NCBI RefSeq assembly: GCF_900109725.1
Contig: NZ_FOBC01000004.1
Location: 171,764 to 235,763, forward strand
Reading direction: 5' to 3'
Source of the DNA: Halomonas daqiaonensis
Lineage (GTDB): Bacteria; Pseudomonadota; Gammaproteobacteria; Pseudomonadales; Halomonadaceae
DNA length: 64,000 bases
The position numbers and the translations under genes are program-made. How positions within the stretch are numbered: position 1 is the first letter of the stretch; each line of letters begins with the position of its first letter. The notes under the pieces are model-generated. The model did not search any database. It saw only the letters and a list, made by a program, of their open reading frames with translations, and was not told the origin of the DNA. Shown piece after piece: positions 26,396 to 36,153 of this stretch.

Positions 26396-28132
26396 GTGAC
26401 GCAGACTTCCGATCTCGACCGTGTGGCGATGATCGTCCTGCGCTACATGCGCCGGCCGCTGTTCGCCCTGCTGGCCGTCTATTCGATCGGCATCATGGGC
26501 ATGGCCCTGATGCCCGGCCAGGTCGTCGATGGTCAGACGACGTACATGAATCTCTTCCACGCCTTCTATTTCTTCACCTACACGGCCACCACGACCGGTT
26601 TCGGTGAACTGCCGAACGGCTTCAGCGACGAGCAGCGCCTGTGGACGATCTTCTGCCTCTATACCGGTGTTTTTGCGTGGTTCTACGCGGTCGGGTCCCT
26701 TATCAGCCTGTTCCAGCACCCGCATTTCATTCAGGCCATGGACAGGTTCCGGTTCGCCCGCAAGGTCGAGGGCAACGTGGAACCTTTCATCATCCTCTGC
26801 GGTTTCGGCGATACCGGCAGCCTGCTTGCCCGTGGCCTGAGCGACCACCAAATGCGTGCGGTGATACTCGATTTCGACCCCGAACGCATCAAGGCACTGG
26901 GCGTGCGCGATTACACGGTGGCGATGCCGGGACTCCATGCGGACGCCAGCGCGCCGAAACATCTGCTCGCCGCAGGCGTGGATCATGATGCCTGCCGCGC
27001 AGTCGTGGCGCTGACCAACGATGACGACGTCAATCTCAAAATCGCGGTGATGGCACGGCACTTGAACCCGCGGCTCAAGGTCATCTGCCGGTCGACCTCG
27101 GCGCGCCACGAGGCCAATCTGCGGGCGCTGGACAATGTGACGGTCGTCGATCCGTTCGAGATCTTCGCCCAACTCGTCTACTGGGCAATCGCACGCCCCG
27201 AGCTGCACAACCTCAATGCGTGGTTGGTGGGCACACATGGCGTCGAACTCGGGGTGCCGGTAAACGTGCCGCGAGGCGACTGGATTCTGTGCGGGTACGG
27301 ACGGATGGGACATTGGATCGAACGCTGCCTTCAGGCCCATGGCGTCGGCTTACGGATCATCGATCCGGAAGTGGACCCCGAAATGGCCGGAGAAGGTACG
27401 GTCAAGGTCAAGGCGCACGCCGATCATTCGGCCCTGGTAAACGCGGGAATCGACGATGCAGCCGGTGTCGTCGCCGCCACGAATCGTGATTCCGACAATC
27501 TCAGTACGCTGTTGTCGGTTACCGAGCTCAACCCGGATGCGTTCCGCATCGTGCGCCAGAACAGTCACGAAAACCAGGTCGCGTTCGATGCCGCTCGGGC
27601 CGACCTGGTCCTCCAGCACAGCCTGACGACGGCGCGCCGCATCCTGAAATTGCTGATCTCGCCTCTTATCCAGGAACTGATCGAGTGGCTCGCGCAACGC
27701 GAACCGGGCCGAACAGAAGCCTTGGTGGCTCGTCTGCAGGCGGCCGTGGGTGAGGAACCCCCGCATCTGTGGTCGGTCAGGCTGGTCCCACACGAAGCGC
27801 CGGCGGTGACCGATTATCTGGATGCTGGAGGAGCGGTGGTGTTGGGTGCGCTGTGCCGCGACGCCCGTTCGCTTCCGGAAGGGCTCCCGTGTGAAGCGCT
27901 CGCCGTTCGCCGGGTGGGCAAATCTATCATGTTGCCGGGTAAGGATTTTCCGCTGGAGGTCGGTGACGAGCTGCTTTTCTGCAGTGTGCATCGGGTAGAG
28001 CCGATGCTGCAGGCGACACTGCATAATCCCTATACGCTGCGCTATGTCGTAACGGGGATCGATGAGCCTCGCGGGTACGTCTTCGCCTGGCTCGATGAGA
28101 AGCTAAGGCGTCGTCGCAACGATCGATCATAA
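26396..28132 (+). CDS. Potassium channel family protein with two TrkA-N/RCK-like domains
   Basis: 578 aa starting at a GTG at 26396 with GGGAGG ~9 bases upstream. Residues ~20-120 are a two-helix pore module: first helix FALLAVYSIGIMGMALM, pore loop YTATTTGFGELPNG and second helix LWTIFCLYTGVFAWFYAVGSLI. The filter TTTGFGE replaces the usual TVGYGD. Two nucleotide-binding regions follow (ILCGFGDTGSLLARG ~135 and ILCGYGRMGHWIE ~300), then a TrkA-C-like C-terminus. It probably gates K+ flux in response to a nucleotide or ion. It is the second gene after DUF6394. Confidence 0.85.
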   Translation: MTQTSDLDRVAMIVLRYMRRPLFALLAVYSIGIMGMALMPGQVVDGQTTYMNLFHAFYFFTYTATTTGFGELPNGFSDEQRLWTIFCLYTGVFAWFYAVGSLISLFQHPHFIQAMDRFRFARKVEGNVEPFIILCGFGDTGSLLARGLSDHQMRAVILDFDPERIKALGVRDYTVAMPGLHADASAPKHLLAAGVDHDACRAVVALTNDDDVNLKIAVMARHLNPRLKVICRSTSARHEANLRALDNVTVVDPFEIFAQLVYWAIARPELHNLNAWLVGTHGVELGVPVNVPRGDWILCGYGRMGHWIERCLQAHGVGLRIIDPEVDPEMAGEGTVKVKAHADHSALVNAGIDDAAGVVAATNRDSDNLSTLLSVTELNPDAFRIVRQNSHENQVAFDAARADLVLQHSLTTARRILKLLISPLIQELIEWLAQREPGRTEALVARLQAAVGEEPPHLWSVRLVPHEAPAVTDYLDAGGAVVLGALCRDARSLPEGLPCEALAVRRVGKSIMLPGKDFPLEVGDELLFCSVHRVEPMLQATLHNPYTLRYVVTGIDEPRGYVFAWLDEKLRRRRNDRS

Positions 28133-28214
28133 GCCGAGCGGTCATCGGCCCCCGTCATGACCTTATTGGCCGCGTAAGCGCAACGATCTCGAAGATGATG
28201 GCGTGATGTTGGCC

Positions 28215-29240
28215 TCAGGGTGCCAGTAAAAGGGCGAGCACTCCGGCAAGGTAGCAGGCGATGATGCCGACGCTCTCGAAGCCGATGTGCGCTGGCCCCT
28301 GGCGTTGGCGGTGGAGCATGCCCACCAGCAGGATAGCCGTCATCAGTAGCGACAAGGCGACCCACAGCGACACCTGGTCGGGAATGGCGTGGTAGATTGA
28401 GCCGCCTCGATAGGCGATGTCCGAGGCCGCGACGAAGAGGGTGTCGAAGGCGTTGCCGCCAATGATGCCGGCCACGGCCAGGGTCAGGGCGCCACGGCGT
28501 ACCGCGGCTATCGAGGTGACCAGCTCCGGCAGCGAGGTCACCACTGCCGTCATCAGCGCCCCCACCACCGACTGCCCGAGGCCGGTCTCTAAGGCGATCA
28601 CTGCGGCAGAGCGCTCCAGCAGCCAGCCGCTCACGCCGAGCATTGCCGCCAGGGCCAGAAAAGAGAGCCAGAGCCGAGCCGCCGAGCGCTTCATGGATTG
28701 ATCGTCGGGCACGTCGGGCTGGGTTTCCCGGGTCTGGGCGGGGCTCCACATGGGGTTGTCGCGGCTACGATCCACGAGGCGCAGGCCGAACAGGTAGACG
28801 ATCACCAGCAGCGGCGTCACGGGGTGCACCTGCCACAGGGTCCACTCCGGGGCGAAGCGTCCCACCAGCACCAGCGACAGCAGGCACAGCAGCAAGCCGC
28901 CCTGAAGCATGTTGCCCAGGGAGGCGGCGGCGTGTTCCAGGTTGGCACGCCGGTGGGTGATGTCGGCGATGGTCAGGAACAGCGTCTGCACGGCGATGCC
29001 GCCCAGGGCGTTGCTCATCGCCAGGGTGGGACGATCGGCGAGCGCCGCCGAGATCGACACCACCAGTCCCGCCAGGGAGGTGGCCATGCCCAGCAGCAGG
29101 GCGCCGGCAATCGCCTCACCCAGGCCGGTACGGTCGGCGAGGTCATCGACGATGCCGGTCAGACGTGTCCCCACAACGCCGATCACCAGGGTGCAGCCGC
29201 CGAACAGCAGCAGGGCCAGGCCGAGCGACAGGTCGAGCAT
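28215..29240 (-). CDS. Sodium/calcium exchanger family (CaCA) antiporter
   Basis: 341 aa from the second ATG (29240), 6 bases after GAGGAG; the ATG at 29243 is too close to it. Two homologous halves of about five helices each. The alpha-1 repeat ([26 protein letters not shown], split here: GMATSLAGL then VSISAA) lacks the acidic residue usually found after TSLPE; alpha-2 has [17 protein letters not shown] and [10 protein letters not shown] hydrophilic loop (~160-185) joins the halves. Ion specificity (Na+, K+, Ca2+) is open. Confidence 0.85.
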   Translation of the reverse strand: MLDLSLGLALLLFGGCTLVIGVVGTRLTGIVDDLADRTGLGEAIAGALLLGMATSLAGLVVSISAALADRPTLAMSNALGGIAVQTLFLTIADITHRRANLEHAAASLGNMLQGGLLLCLLSLVLVGRFAPEWTLWQVHPVTPLLVIVYLFGLRLVDRSRDNPMWSPAQTRETQPDVPDDQSMKRSAARLWLSFLALAAMLGVSGWLLERSAAVIALETGLGQSVVGALMTAVVTSLPELVTSIAAVRRGALTLAVAGIIGGNAFDTLFVAASDIAYRGGSIYHAIPDQVSLWVALSLLMTAILLVGMLHRQRQGPAHIGFESVGIIACYLAGVLALLLAP

Positions 29241-29267
29241 CATGCGCTCCTCATGGCGTACCCGGAA

Positions 29268-30332
29268 TCAGCGTACCTTGGGATCGAGCTCGCCGCGCTC
29301 GTAGCGCAGGTACATCTCTTCCAGGTTGATCGGCGTGATCTTCGAGGCGTTGCCGGCGGTACCGAAGGCCTCGTAACGTGCCTTGCAGATCTCCTTCATG
29401 GCCGCAACGGTGGCCTTGAGGAACTTGCGCGGGTCGAACTCGTCAGGGTGCTCGGCCAGGAAGCGACGCACCGCGCCGGTGGAGGCCAGTCGCAGGTCGG
29501 TGTCGATATTGACCTTGCGTACGCCGTGCTTGATGCCCTCGACGATCTCCTCGACCGGCACGCCGTAGGTCTCGGGAATCCTGCCGCCGAACTCGTTGAT
29601 CACCGCCAGCCACTCCTGGGGCACCGAAGAGGAGCCGTGCATCACCAGGTGGGTATCGGGGATGCGCGCGTGGATCTCCTTGATACGCTGGATGGAGAGG
29701 GTGTCGCCGGTGGGCGGACGGGTGAACTTGTAGGCGCCATGGCTGGTACCGATGGCGATGGCCAGGGCGTCCACCCCGGTCGCCTTGACGAAGTCGGCGG
29801 CCTCTTCCGGGTCGGTGAGCAGCTGGTCGTGATCCAGCTTGCCCTCGGCACCGATACCGTCCTCCTCGCCGGCCATGCCGGTCTCCAGGCTGCCCAGGCA
29901 GCCCAGCTCGCCCTCCACCGAGACGCCGCAGGCATGGGCCATCTCCACGGTGCGGCGGGTGACGTCGACGTTGTAGTCGTAGTCCATGGGGGTCTTGCCG
30001 TCCTCGCCCAGGGAGCCGTCCATCATCACTGAGGAGAAGCCCAGCTGGATGGAGCGCTGGCAGACGGCGGGGCTGGTGCCGTGGTCCTGGTGCATCACTA
30101 CGGGGATGTGGGGGAACTCCTCCACGGCGGCCAGGATCAGGTGGCGCAGGAAGGGGGCGCCGGCGTACTTGCGGGCGCCGGCGGAGGCCTGGACGATCAC
30201 CGGCGAGTCGGTCTCGTCGGCGGCCTCCATGATGGCGCGCATCTGCTCGAGGTTGTTGACGTTGAAGGCCGGCACGCCGTAGCCATGTTCGGCGGCGTGG
30301 TCCAGCAGCTGGCGCATGCTGATCAGAGCCAT
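29268..30332 (-). CDS. fba: Fructose-bisphosphate aldolase, class II
   Basis: 354 aa from the ATG at 30332. The Zn-dependent aldolase signatures are present: [24 protein letters not shown] with zinc His, [22 protein letters not shown] and MHGSSSVP. It cleaves or forms fructose-1,6-bisphosphate (glycolysis, gluconeogenesis, Calvin type subclass). It is the last gene of the epd-pgk-fba operon, 86 bases after pgk. A second, unrelated class I aldolase is encoded at 35020-36072. Confidence 0.96.
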   Translation of the reverse strand: MALISMRQLLDHAAEHGYGVPAFNVNNLEQMRAIMEAADETDSPVIVQASAGARKYAGAPFLRHLILAAVEEFPHIPVVMHQDHGTSPAVCQRSIQLGFSSVMMDGSLGEDGKTPMDYDYNVDVTRRTVEMAHACGVSVEGELGCLGSLETGMAGEEDGIGAEGKLDHDQLLTDPEEAADFVKATGVDALAIAIGTSHGAYKFTRPPTGDTLSIQRIKEIHARIPDTHLVMHGSSSVPQEWLAVINEFGGRIPETYGVPVEEIVEGIKHGVRKVNIDTDLRLASTGAVRRFLAEHPDEFDPRKFLKATVAAMKEICKARYEAFGTAGNASKITPINLEEMYLRYERGELDPKVR

Positions 30333-30418
30333 GGATTCACCTGTTGTGTATGAGTAAGTCTTGACGGCGCGGCCGCAACGGCCACGCCGATACAGTGGAT
30401 ATCGAGGATGCGAGTGCC

Positions 30419-31585
30419 TCAGCGGGCGGCGGCGTCTTCCAGTGCCTTCACCGCCGGCAGGGTCTTGCCTTCCACGTACTCGAGGAAGGCGCCGCCGCCG
30501 GTGGAGATGTAGGAGACACTCTCCTCGATGTCGTACTTGTCGATGGCGGCCAGGGTGTCGCCGCCGCCAGCGATGGAAAAGCCGTTGCTCTCGGCGATGG
30601 CCAGCGAGAGCGCCTCGGTGCCCTTGCCGAACTGATCGATCTCGAACACGCCCACCGGACCGTTCCAAAGGATGGTGCCGGCATCCTTGAGCAGGCCGCC
30701 CAGTCGGCCGGCGGTCTCCGGGCCGATGTCGAGGATCATCTCGTCGTCCTTCACCTGGTCGACCGGCTTGACCACGGCCTCGGCGGACTCAGAAAACTCG
30801 GTGGCCACCACCACATCAGAGGGCAGCGGGATCTCGACCCTCTCCATCAGCGCCTTGGCCTGATCGATCAGCTCACACTCGTACAATGACTTGCCGACGT
30901 TGTAACCGGCCGCGGCAATGAAGGTGTTGGCGATGCCGCCGCCGACGATCAGCTGGTCGCACTTCTCTGAGAGGGCGTTGAGCACCTCGAGCTTGGTGGA
31001 GACCTTGGAGCCGCCGACGATCGCGACCATGGGGCGTGCCGGGGTGGCGAGTGCCTTCTCCAGGGCGTCGAGCTCGGCGGCAAGAAGCGGGCCGGCGCAG
31101 GCGGTGGCGGCGAAGCGCGCCACGCCATGGGTGGAGGCCTGGGCGCGGTGGGCGGTGCCGAAGGCATCCATCACGAAGACGTCGCAGAGTGCTGCATACC
31201 GCTGCGAGAGCGCCTCGTCATCCTTCTTCTCGCCGCGATTGAAGCGCACGTTCTCCAGCAGCACCACCTCGCCGTCGGCGACATCGACCGCGCCGTCGAG
31301 GTAGTCTCGGACGAGTCGTACCGGGCGACCCAGCAGATCTCCGAGGCGCTCGGCTACCGGCGCCAGCGAGAACTCTTCGGCCGGCTCGCCTTCGGTGGGA
31401 CGCCCCAGATGGCTCATCAGCATCACCCGGGCACCGGCCGCCAGAGCGGCTTGGATGGTTGGCACGCTGGCCCGCAGCCGAGCGTCGCTGGTCACCTTGC
31501 CGTGCTTGATGGGCACGTTCAGGTCCTCACGGATCAGCACCCGCTGGCCGTCGAGGTCGAGGTCGGTTATCTTGCGCACGTTCAT
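30419..31585 (-). CDS. pgk: Phosphoglycerate kinase
   Basis: 388 aa from the ATG at 31585, the normal bacterial length. N-domain: [36 protein letters not shown]; hinge and C-domain: [45 protein letters not shown]. Most PGKs read RVDLNVP where this has REDLNVP, a conservative change. It converts 1,3-bisphosphoglycerate and ADP to 3-phosphoglycerate and ATP. It lies 37 bases downstream of epd. Confidence 0.97.
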   Translation of the reverse strand: MNVRKITDLDLDGQRVLIREDLNVPIKHGKVTSDARLRASVPTIQAALAAGARVMLMSHLGRPTEGEPAEEFSLAPVAERLGDLLGRPVRLVRDYLDGAVDVADGEVVLLENVRFNRGEKKDDEALSQRYAALCDVFVMDAFGTAHRAQASTHGVARFAATACAGPLLAAELDALEKALATPARPMVAIVGGSKVSTKLEVLNALSEKCDQLIVGGGIANTFIAAAGYNVGKSLYECELIDQAKALMERVEIPLPSDVVVATEFSESAEAVVKPVDQVKDDEMILDIGPETAGRLGGLLKDAGTILWNGPVGVFEIDQFGKGTEALSLAIAESNGFSIAGGGDTLAAIDKYDIEESVSYISTGGGAFLEYVEGKTLPAVKALEDAAAR

Positions 31586-31622
31586 GGAAGCAGGTTCCTC
31601 GTCTGGAGAAGCCGAAAGGACG

Positions 31623-32687
31623 TCATCTGTCGGGAATGTCGGATGGTGCCGGGGGCAGGGTGGCCAGATGCTGGGCGACATCGAGCATGCGGTTGGCGAA
31701 TCCCCACTCGTTGTCGAACCAGCACAGCAGCTTGACCAGGCGGCCACCGGCCACCCGGGTCTGGGTGGCGTCCACGATACCCGAGCGCGGATCGTGGTTG
31801 AAGTCGACCGAGGCCACCGGCTCCTCGGTGTAGCCGAGCCGTCCCGAGAGTCGACCACGACTTGCCTCGGCCAGCAGGGCGTTGACGTCTTCTGCCGTGG
31901 TGTCCCGCCGCACGCAGATCGACAGGTCCATGGTCGAGACGTTGATGGTCGGTACCCGCACGTGCAGGCACTCGAAGCGCCCGGCCAGGTGGGGCATCAG
32001 GCGGTTGATGCCGCGGGCCAGGCTGGTGTCCACCGGTACGATGGAGTGCATCGCCGAGCGGGTCAGTCGCAGGTCGGTCTGATGGTAGGCGTCGATCACC
32101 GGCTGGTCGTTCATCGCCGAATGGATGGTGGTGGTCACGCCATGCTCGATCTCGAGCGCCTCGTCGAGCACGGTGAGCACCGGCACCAGGCAGTTGGTGG
32201 TGCAGGAGGCGGCGGAGATGATGCGGTGGTGCGAGGCCAGGGTATGGTCGTTGATGCCGCTGACGATGGTAGCATCGACGTCGCTCTCCGCGGGCTGCGA
32301 GAACAGCAGTCGCCCGGCGCCGGAGGCGAGATGCTGCTCGGCGGTGGCGCGGTCGCGAAAGCTGCCGGAGCACTCCAGCACCAGGTCGATGCCGAGCTCG
32401 GCCCAGGGCAGCTTCTCCGGGTCGGGTTCGCAGAGTACCCGGATGGTTCGGCCATTGACGATCAGCCGATCGCTCGCCACCTCCACGCTACCGGGAAAGC
32501 GGCCGTGGGTGGTGTCGTAGCGGGTCAGGTAGGCGATGGTGGCGAGATCAGAGAGCTCGTTGATCGCCACGATCTCCAGGGGCGGCTCACCGGGAGCGAG
32601 CTGGCGTGACGCCTCTGCCTCGACGAGGGCGCGCAGCACGCACTGGCCGATGCGGCCGTAGCCGTTGATGGCGATGCGAAGGGCCAT
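31623..32687 (-). CDS. epd: Erythrose-4-phosphate dehydrogenase (GAPDH family)
   Basis: 354 aa. NAD-binding [16 protein letters not shown]; catalytic Cys in [12 protein letters not shown] and His in [10 protein letters not shown]-terminal [14 protein letters not shown]. The gene order epd-pgk-fba and the residues [19 protein letters not shown] favour Epd (erythrose 4-phosphate to 4-phosphoerythronate, pyridoxal phosphate synthesis) over glycolytic GAPDH, which has YTADQ/YTATQ here. It is the first gene of the operon. It is slightly longer than E. coli Epd (339) because of an insertion near residue 30. Confidence 0.92.
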   Translation of the reverse strand: MALRIAINGYGRIGQCVLRALVEAEASRQLAPGEPPLEIVAINELSDLATIAYLTRYDTTHGRFPGSVEVASDRLIVNGRTIRVLCEPDPEKLPWAELGIDLVLECSGSFRDRATAEQHLASGAGRLLFSQPAESDVDATIVSGINDHTLASHHRIISAASCTTNCLVPVLTVLDEALEIEHGVTTTIHSAMNDQPVIDAYHQTDLRLTRSAMHSIVPVDTSLARGINRLMPHLAGRFECLHVRVPTINVSTMDLSICVRRDTTAEDVNALLAEASRGRLSGRLGYTEEPVASVDFNHDPRSGIVDATQTRVAGGRLVKLLCWFDNEWGFANRMLDVAQHLATLPPAPSDIPDR

Positions 32688-32761
32688 GGGGATAACAGGG
32701 ACTCCGAGCTCAAGAAACGCAGGGCGGCAATTCTAGCGCATCTGCGTCCCGAGCGTCTGCT

Positions 32762-33472
32762 CTACGCCCCTACCAGTCTCCAGGCGAGCGGCAGCAGCAG
32801 GGCGCTGACGATGCCGGTCAGGCTCATGCCCAGCGAGGCGAAGGCGCCGGCGACGGGGCCAATCTCGAAGGCGCGCACCGTGCCCAGGGCATGGCCGTTG
32901 AGGCCCAGGGCGAAACCGATGATGCGCTCATCGTGGATGCCCAGCAGGCGTGCGCCCAGGCCGACGAAGCCGATCGCCGCCACACCGGTGATCAGCAGTC
33001 CGCCCATCATCAGGGAAACCGAACCGCCGATCTGCTCGGTGATGCCGATGGCGATGGGGGCCGTGACCGACTTGGGCGCCAGGGAGGCGAGGATCTCCGG
33101 CGGGGCGCCGAGCAGCCAGGCGATGCCCACTGCATAGGCGGCGGCCAGCAGCGCCGCGAGCGGCAGACAGGCCATCAGCGGTCGCCACAGCGCTCGGATC
33201 TGCGGCATCTGCTCGTGCAGTGGCAACCCCAGCGCCACCGTGGCGGGGCCCAGCAGTAGCATCAGCCAGGCCGCTCCCCGGCGATAGTCCGCGTAATCGA
33301 TGGAGAGCAGGGCCAGTACGCCGGCCAGCAGCAGCGAGGCCACCAGGACCGGTGGGCACCAGGCGGGAGTGCCAACGGCCTTGAGCAGCCGAATGCCGGC
33401 GACATTGGCGGTCAGGGTCAGGGCGATGGCCAGGATAGGGGTGGCCAGCAGGTGGTCGAGCAGCTCATTCAT
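32762..33472 (-). CDS. lrgB: LrgB/CidB family membrane protein
   Basis: 236 aa from the ATG at 33472, which overlaps the lrgA stop by 8 bases; an upstream ATG at 33505 would add an Arg-rich stretch inside lrgA. Hydrophobic throughout, with the conserved LrgB stretch LAPKSVTAPIAIGITEQIGG and the late GFALGLNGHALGTVRAFE. The family is linked to murein hydrolase control and holin-like or pyruvate/glycolate transport functions. It forms an operon with lrgA. Confidence 0.9.
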   Translation of the reverse strand: MNELLDHLLATPILAIALTLTANVAGIRLLKAVGTPAWCPPVLVASLLLAGVLALLSIDYADYRRGAAWLMLLLGPATVALGLPLHEQMPQIRALWRPLMACLPLAALLAAAYAVGIAWLLGAPPEILASLAPKSVTAPIAIGITEQIGGSVSLMMGGLLITGVAAIGFVGLGARLLGIHDERIIGFALGLNGHALGTVRAFEIGPVAGAFASLGMSLTGIVSALLLPLAWRLVGA

Positions 33473-33839
33473 GGCCGGGATCCGCCGGGTCGTGGTGCGT
33501 TTCATCCATCAGTCGGCGCATCAGCCACAGGGTGGTCAGCACGCTGAGCAGGGTGCCGCCGACCAGCGCCGCGAGGATCGCTGCCCATTGGCCGGCAAGT
33601 TCGTCGATGAGGAAGTAGACGCCCACTACGCCCGGCATGATCAGCATCGCCAGCATGGCAATCAACGGCTGGGCGGCGCTGGCTATGTCGCCGAAGCCCC
33701 CGCCGTGGAGCAGCAGCCAGGCCGTCAGCAGCAGCATGCCGACCACGCCGGCGGAGACCGGCAGCCCGGTAAGCGTCACCAGGATCTCGCCGATCAGCAG
33801 GAAGCCCAGCAGCCAGAGAAAGCCGCGCAATGCCGGCAT
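33465..33839 (-). CDS. lrgA: LrgA/CidA family holin-like protein
   Basis: 124 aa from the ATG at 33839 (AAGGA upstream). Four predicted helices: FLWLLGFLLIGEILV, AGVVGMLLLTAWLLL, LIAMLAMLIMPGVVGVYFLI, ILAALVGGTLLSVLTTLWLM. The MPGVVGVYF-type motif (usually FVPAGVG) marks CidA/LrgA. It is thought to act with LrgB in the membrane. The pair sits between the two parts of a usually contiguous tkt/epd-pgk-fba cluster, divergent from the hsp20 genes. Confidence 0.88.
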   Translation of the reverse strand: MPALRGFLWLLGFLLIGEILVTLTGLPVSAGVVGMLLLTAWLLLHGGGFGDIASAAQPLIAMLAMLIMPGVVGVYFLIDELAGQWAAILAALVGGTLLSVLTTLWLMRRLMDETHHDPADPGHE

Positions 33840-33895
33840 GGGGGTGTCCTTGTTGGAAGAACTTTCGTGAGCGGGGTGGCGGGGCATGCAGACCC

Positions 33896-33922
33896 CTTGA
33901 AAAACGTCGAAGCGCTCCTATT
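33896..33922 (+). promoter_or_regulatory. Candidate sigma-32 (heat shock) promoter of the hsp20 pair
   Basis: CTTGAAA, a 12-base spacer, then CTCCTATT, compared with the consensus CTTGAAA and CCCCATTT. It lies about 85 bases before the first hsp20 ATG. Confidence 0.5.
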
Positions 33923-34006
33923 GTGCAGATTACCGGGGCGATGTCAGCCGCGCATGGCGATCTCCCGGCCATCTCATGAGATCAATCAGCGTAGGAGGTG
34001 TTCGTG

Positions 34007-34459
34007 ATGTTCGGAGATCTCAGGCGTTTCGATACTGGCCGGACCCAGGGTCTGGACTGGTTCCGGCAACTGATGGACGAGATGCTGCCCGAGGCCGGTG
34101 CTGCGGATATCCGCTCGGTGCCCCACGGCAGCTTCCCGATGATCAATGTGGGGCGCACCGACGATGCGGTGCGGGTCTATGTGTTCGCCGCCGGCCTGTC
34201 GGCCGAGGACCTGGAAGTGAGCCTCCAGGATAACGTGCTCACCGTGTCGGGCACTCGTGAGGTCGCGGCCCCGCCCGAGGCAGCGCGTACCGACTTCCGT
34301 CGCGAGCGCTTCCGTGGCGAGTTCAGCCGTACGCTGGCGCTGCCGGATGGCCTGGATGTCGAGCGGGCCGAGGCACGCTTCCGTGACGGGGTGTGCGAGG
34401 TGGTGCTGCCCAAGCGTGAGGAGCTCAAGCCGCGGCGCATCGAGATCCAGGCAGCATGA
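34007..34459 (+). CDS. Hsp20/alpha-crystallin small heat shock protein
   Basis: 150 aa from the ATG at 34007, with a near-perfect TAGGAGGTG site; earlier GTG codons in frame are not needed. The alpha-crystallin domain (~45-145) has VYVFAAGLSAEDLEVSL, DNVLTVSGTRE, RERFRGEFSRTLALPDGLD and DGVCEVVLPKRE. The C-terminal I-x-I is RRIEIQAA. It is an ATP-independent holdase. Its last codons lie 41 bases before the second hsp20 gene. Confidence 0.92.
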   Translation: MFGDLRRFDTGRTQGLDWFRQLMDEMLPEAGAADIRSVPHGSFPMINVGRTDDAVRVYVFAAGLSAEDLEVSLQDNVLTVSGTREVAAPPEAARTDFRRERFRGEFSRTLALPDGLDVERAEARFRDGVCEVVLPKREELKPRRIEIQAA

Positions 34460-34500
34460 GACAGGTCGTGTGTTCGAGTACTTCCGAGGAGGTGAGTGAC

Positions 34501-34890
34501 ATGAACGATGTGACCCGACACGATGCTCCCCAGGCGCCGGACAACCGCGAGCGGGAGATGGAGACCCTGCTGCCGCCGGTGGATATCTTCGAGGACGGCA
34601 GCGCCTTGCATCTTATTGCCGACATGCCCGGCGTCACCCGCGAATCGCTGCATATCGAGGTAGACAACAACGTGCTGAGCCTGGAAGGTGAGGTGCGACT
34701 CGATATGCCCGATGGGCTGGCCGCGATCTACGCCGAGGTTCGTGCCCAGCGCTATGCGCGGCGCTTTACCCTCAGTCACGAGATCGATGCCGAGGCCATT
34801 CAGGCGCGCATCGACAAGGGCGTGGTGGAGCTGGTGCTGCCCCGCAAGGAGACCCACCGCCGGCGGCGCATCGAGGTCAAGGCGGCCTGA
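34501..34890 (+). CDS. Hsp20/alpha-crystallin small heat shock protein (second copy)
   Basis: 129 aa from the ATG at 34501 with GAGGAGGTGA upstream. Alpha-crystallin domain: DIFEDGSALHLIADMPGVT, NNVLSLEGEV, RARRFTLSHEID-like AQRYARRFTLSHEID, DKGVVELVLPRKE, ending RRIEVKAA. It differs markedly from the first copy in its N-terminus (PVDIFED and a short arm), so the two may form mixed oligomers. The operon ends at the terminator at 34907-34935. Confidence 0.92.
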   Translation: MNDVTRHDAPQAPDNREREMETLLPPVDIFEDGSALHLIADMPGVTRESLHIEVDNNVLSLEGEVRLDMPDGLAAIYAEVRAQRYARRFTLSHEIDAEAIQARIDKGVVELVLPRKETHRRRRIEVKAA

Positions 34891-34906
34891 GCGGACGCTG
34901 ACCCAC

Positions 34907-34935
34907 AAGCGCCTGCCCGCACCGGGCAGGCGCTT
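34907..34935 (+). terminator. Terminator of the hsp20 operon
   Basis: A perfect 13-bp stem (AAGCGCCTGCCCG and its complement) with a 3-base loop, 16 bases after the second hsp20 stop. Confidence 0.82.
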
Positions 34936-35019
34936 GCATTGCATGTGCGTCCTCCTCTCGGTACGGTTTTCCCCTACGCTGGGAAGAGTGTATTCATCGG
35001 TGCCAAGGAGAGGAGCGAC

Positions 35020-36072
35020 ATGAGCGATATCACCAAACTGCTGGGCAGCGAGGCCGACACCCTGCTGGGACACGTCTGCCGCGGCGTGCCCGTGGAGACG
35101 ATCCACCCGCCCGGAGCGGATTTCGTCGACCGGGTGATGGCCCAGAGCGACCGTCGCCCAAACGTGCTGCGTAACATGCAGGCGCTGTTCGACCACGGCC
35201 GACTGGCCGGCACCGGCTATCTCAGCATCCTTCCGGTGGATCAGGGCATCGAGCACTCGGCGGGGGCCTCGTTTGCGCCCAACCCGCGCTATTTCGATCC
35301 CGCCAATATCGTCGAACTGGCCATCGAGGGCGGCTGCAACGCCGTGGCCTCGACCCTTGGCGGTCTGGCCTCCGTGGCGCGCCGCTATGCCCACCGGATC
35401 CCCATGATCCTCAAGCTCAACCACAACGAGACGCTGAGCTACCCGGCGATCTACGACCAGACACTGTTCGCCCAGGTCGAGCAGGCCTTCGAGATGGGCT
35501 GCGTGGCGGTGGGGGCGACCATCTACTTCGGCTCCCACGAGAGCCGTCGCCAGATCATGGAGGTCAGCGAGGCCTTCGAGCGCGCCCACGAGTTGGGCAT
35601 GGTCACGGTGCTCTGGGCTTACCTGCGCAACCCCGACTTCAAGCAGGACGGCACCGATTACCACGTGGCCGCCGACCTCACCGGTCAGGCCAACCACCTG
35701 GCGGCGACCCTCAAGGCCGACATCGTCAAACAGAAGCTGCCCGAGACCAACGGCGGCTACCGTGATATCGGCTTCGGTCATACCCATGCCAAGGTCTACG
35801 ACGAGTTGACTTCGGACCACCCCATCGATCTGGCACGCTACCAGGTGGCCAACTGCTACTTGGGTCGCGCCGGGTTGATCAACTCCGGCGGCGGCTCGAA
35901 GGGCGCCTCCGACCTCGCCGAGGCGGTGCGTACCGCGGTGATCAACAAGCGTGCCGGTGGCATGGGGCTGATCTCGGGTCGCAAGGCCTTCCAGAAGCCC
36001 ACGGCCGAGGGTATCGAACTGCTCAATGTCATCCAGGACGTCTATCTGTCACCTGAGGTGACCCTCGCCTGA
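35020..36072 (+). CDS. fbaB: Fructose-bisphosphate aldolase, class I (FbaB/DhnA type)
   Basis: 350 aa from the ATG at 35020 (AGGAGAGGAG upstream). The DhnA-type class I aldolase features are [57 protein letters not shown] and [12 protein letters not shown]; the Schiff-base Lys belongs to the [10 protein letters not shown] region by family comparison. The enzyme needs no metal. Having class I and class II aldolases 5 kb apart suggests different use in glycolysis and gluconeogenesis. It is monocistronic, with a terminator at 36089. Confidence 0.93.
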   Translation: MSDITKLLGSEADTLLGHVCRGVPVETIHPPGADFVDRVMAQSDRRPNVLRNMQALFDHGRLAGTGYLSILPVDQGIEHSAGASFAPNPRYFDPANIVELAIEGGCNAVASTLGGLASVARRYAHRIPMILKLNHNETLSYPAIYDQTLFAQVEQAFEMGCVAVGATIYFGSHESRRQIMEVSEAFERAHELGMVTVLWAYLRNPDFKQDGTDYHVAADLTGQANHLAATLKADIVKQKLPETNGGYRDIGFGHTHAKVYDELTSDHPIDLARYQVANCYLGRAGLINSGGGSKGASDLAEAVRTAVINKRAGGMGLISGRKAFQKPTAEGIELLNVIQDVYLSPEVTLA

Positions 36073-36088
36073 AATGATCGTGGTCACC

Positions 36089-36128
36089 AACGCAAGCGGG
36101 CCCGGCATCTGCCGGGCCCGCTTGCGTT
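36089..36128. terminator. Terminator between fbaB and tkt
   Basis: A perfect ~18-bp stem (AACGCAAGCGGGCCCGGC and its complement) between convergent genes ending at 36072 (+) and 36154 (-); it probably serves both. Confidence 0.85.
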
Positions 36129-36153
36129 CGGGATGAAATACTGGCCGATGGGC

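Noticed and set aside
34177..35820. A 547-codon minus-strand open frame across hsp20 and fbaB
   Set aside because: It crosses three good plus-strand genes and a terminator and has no recognisable domain.
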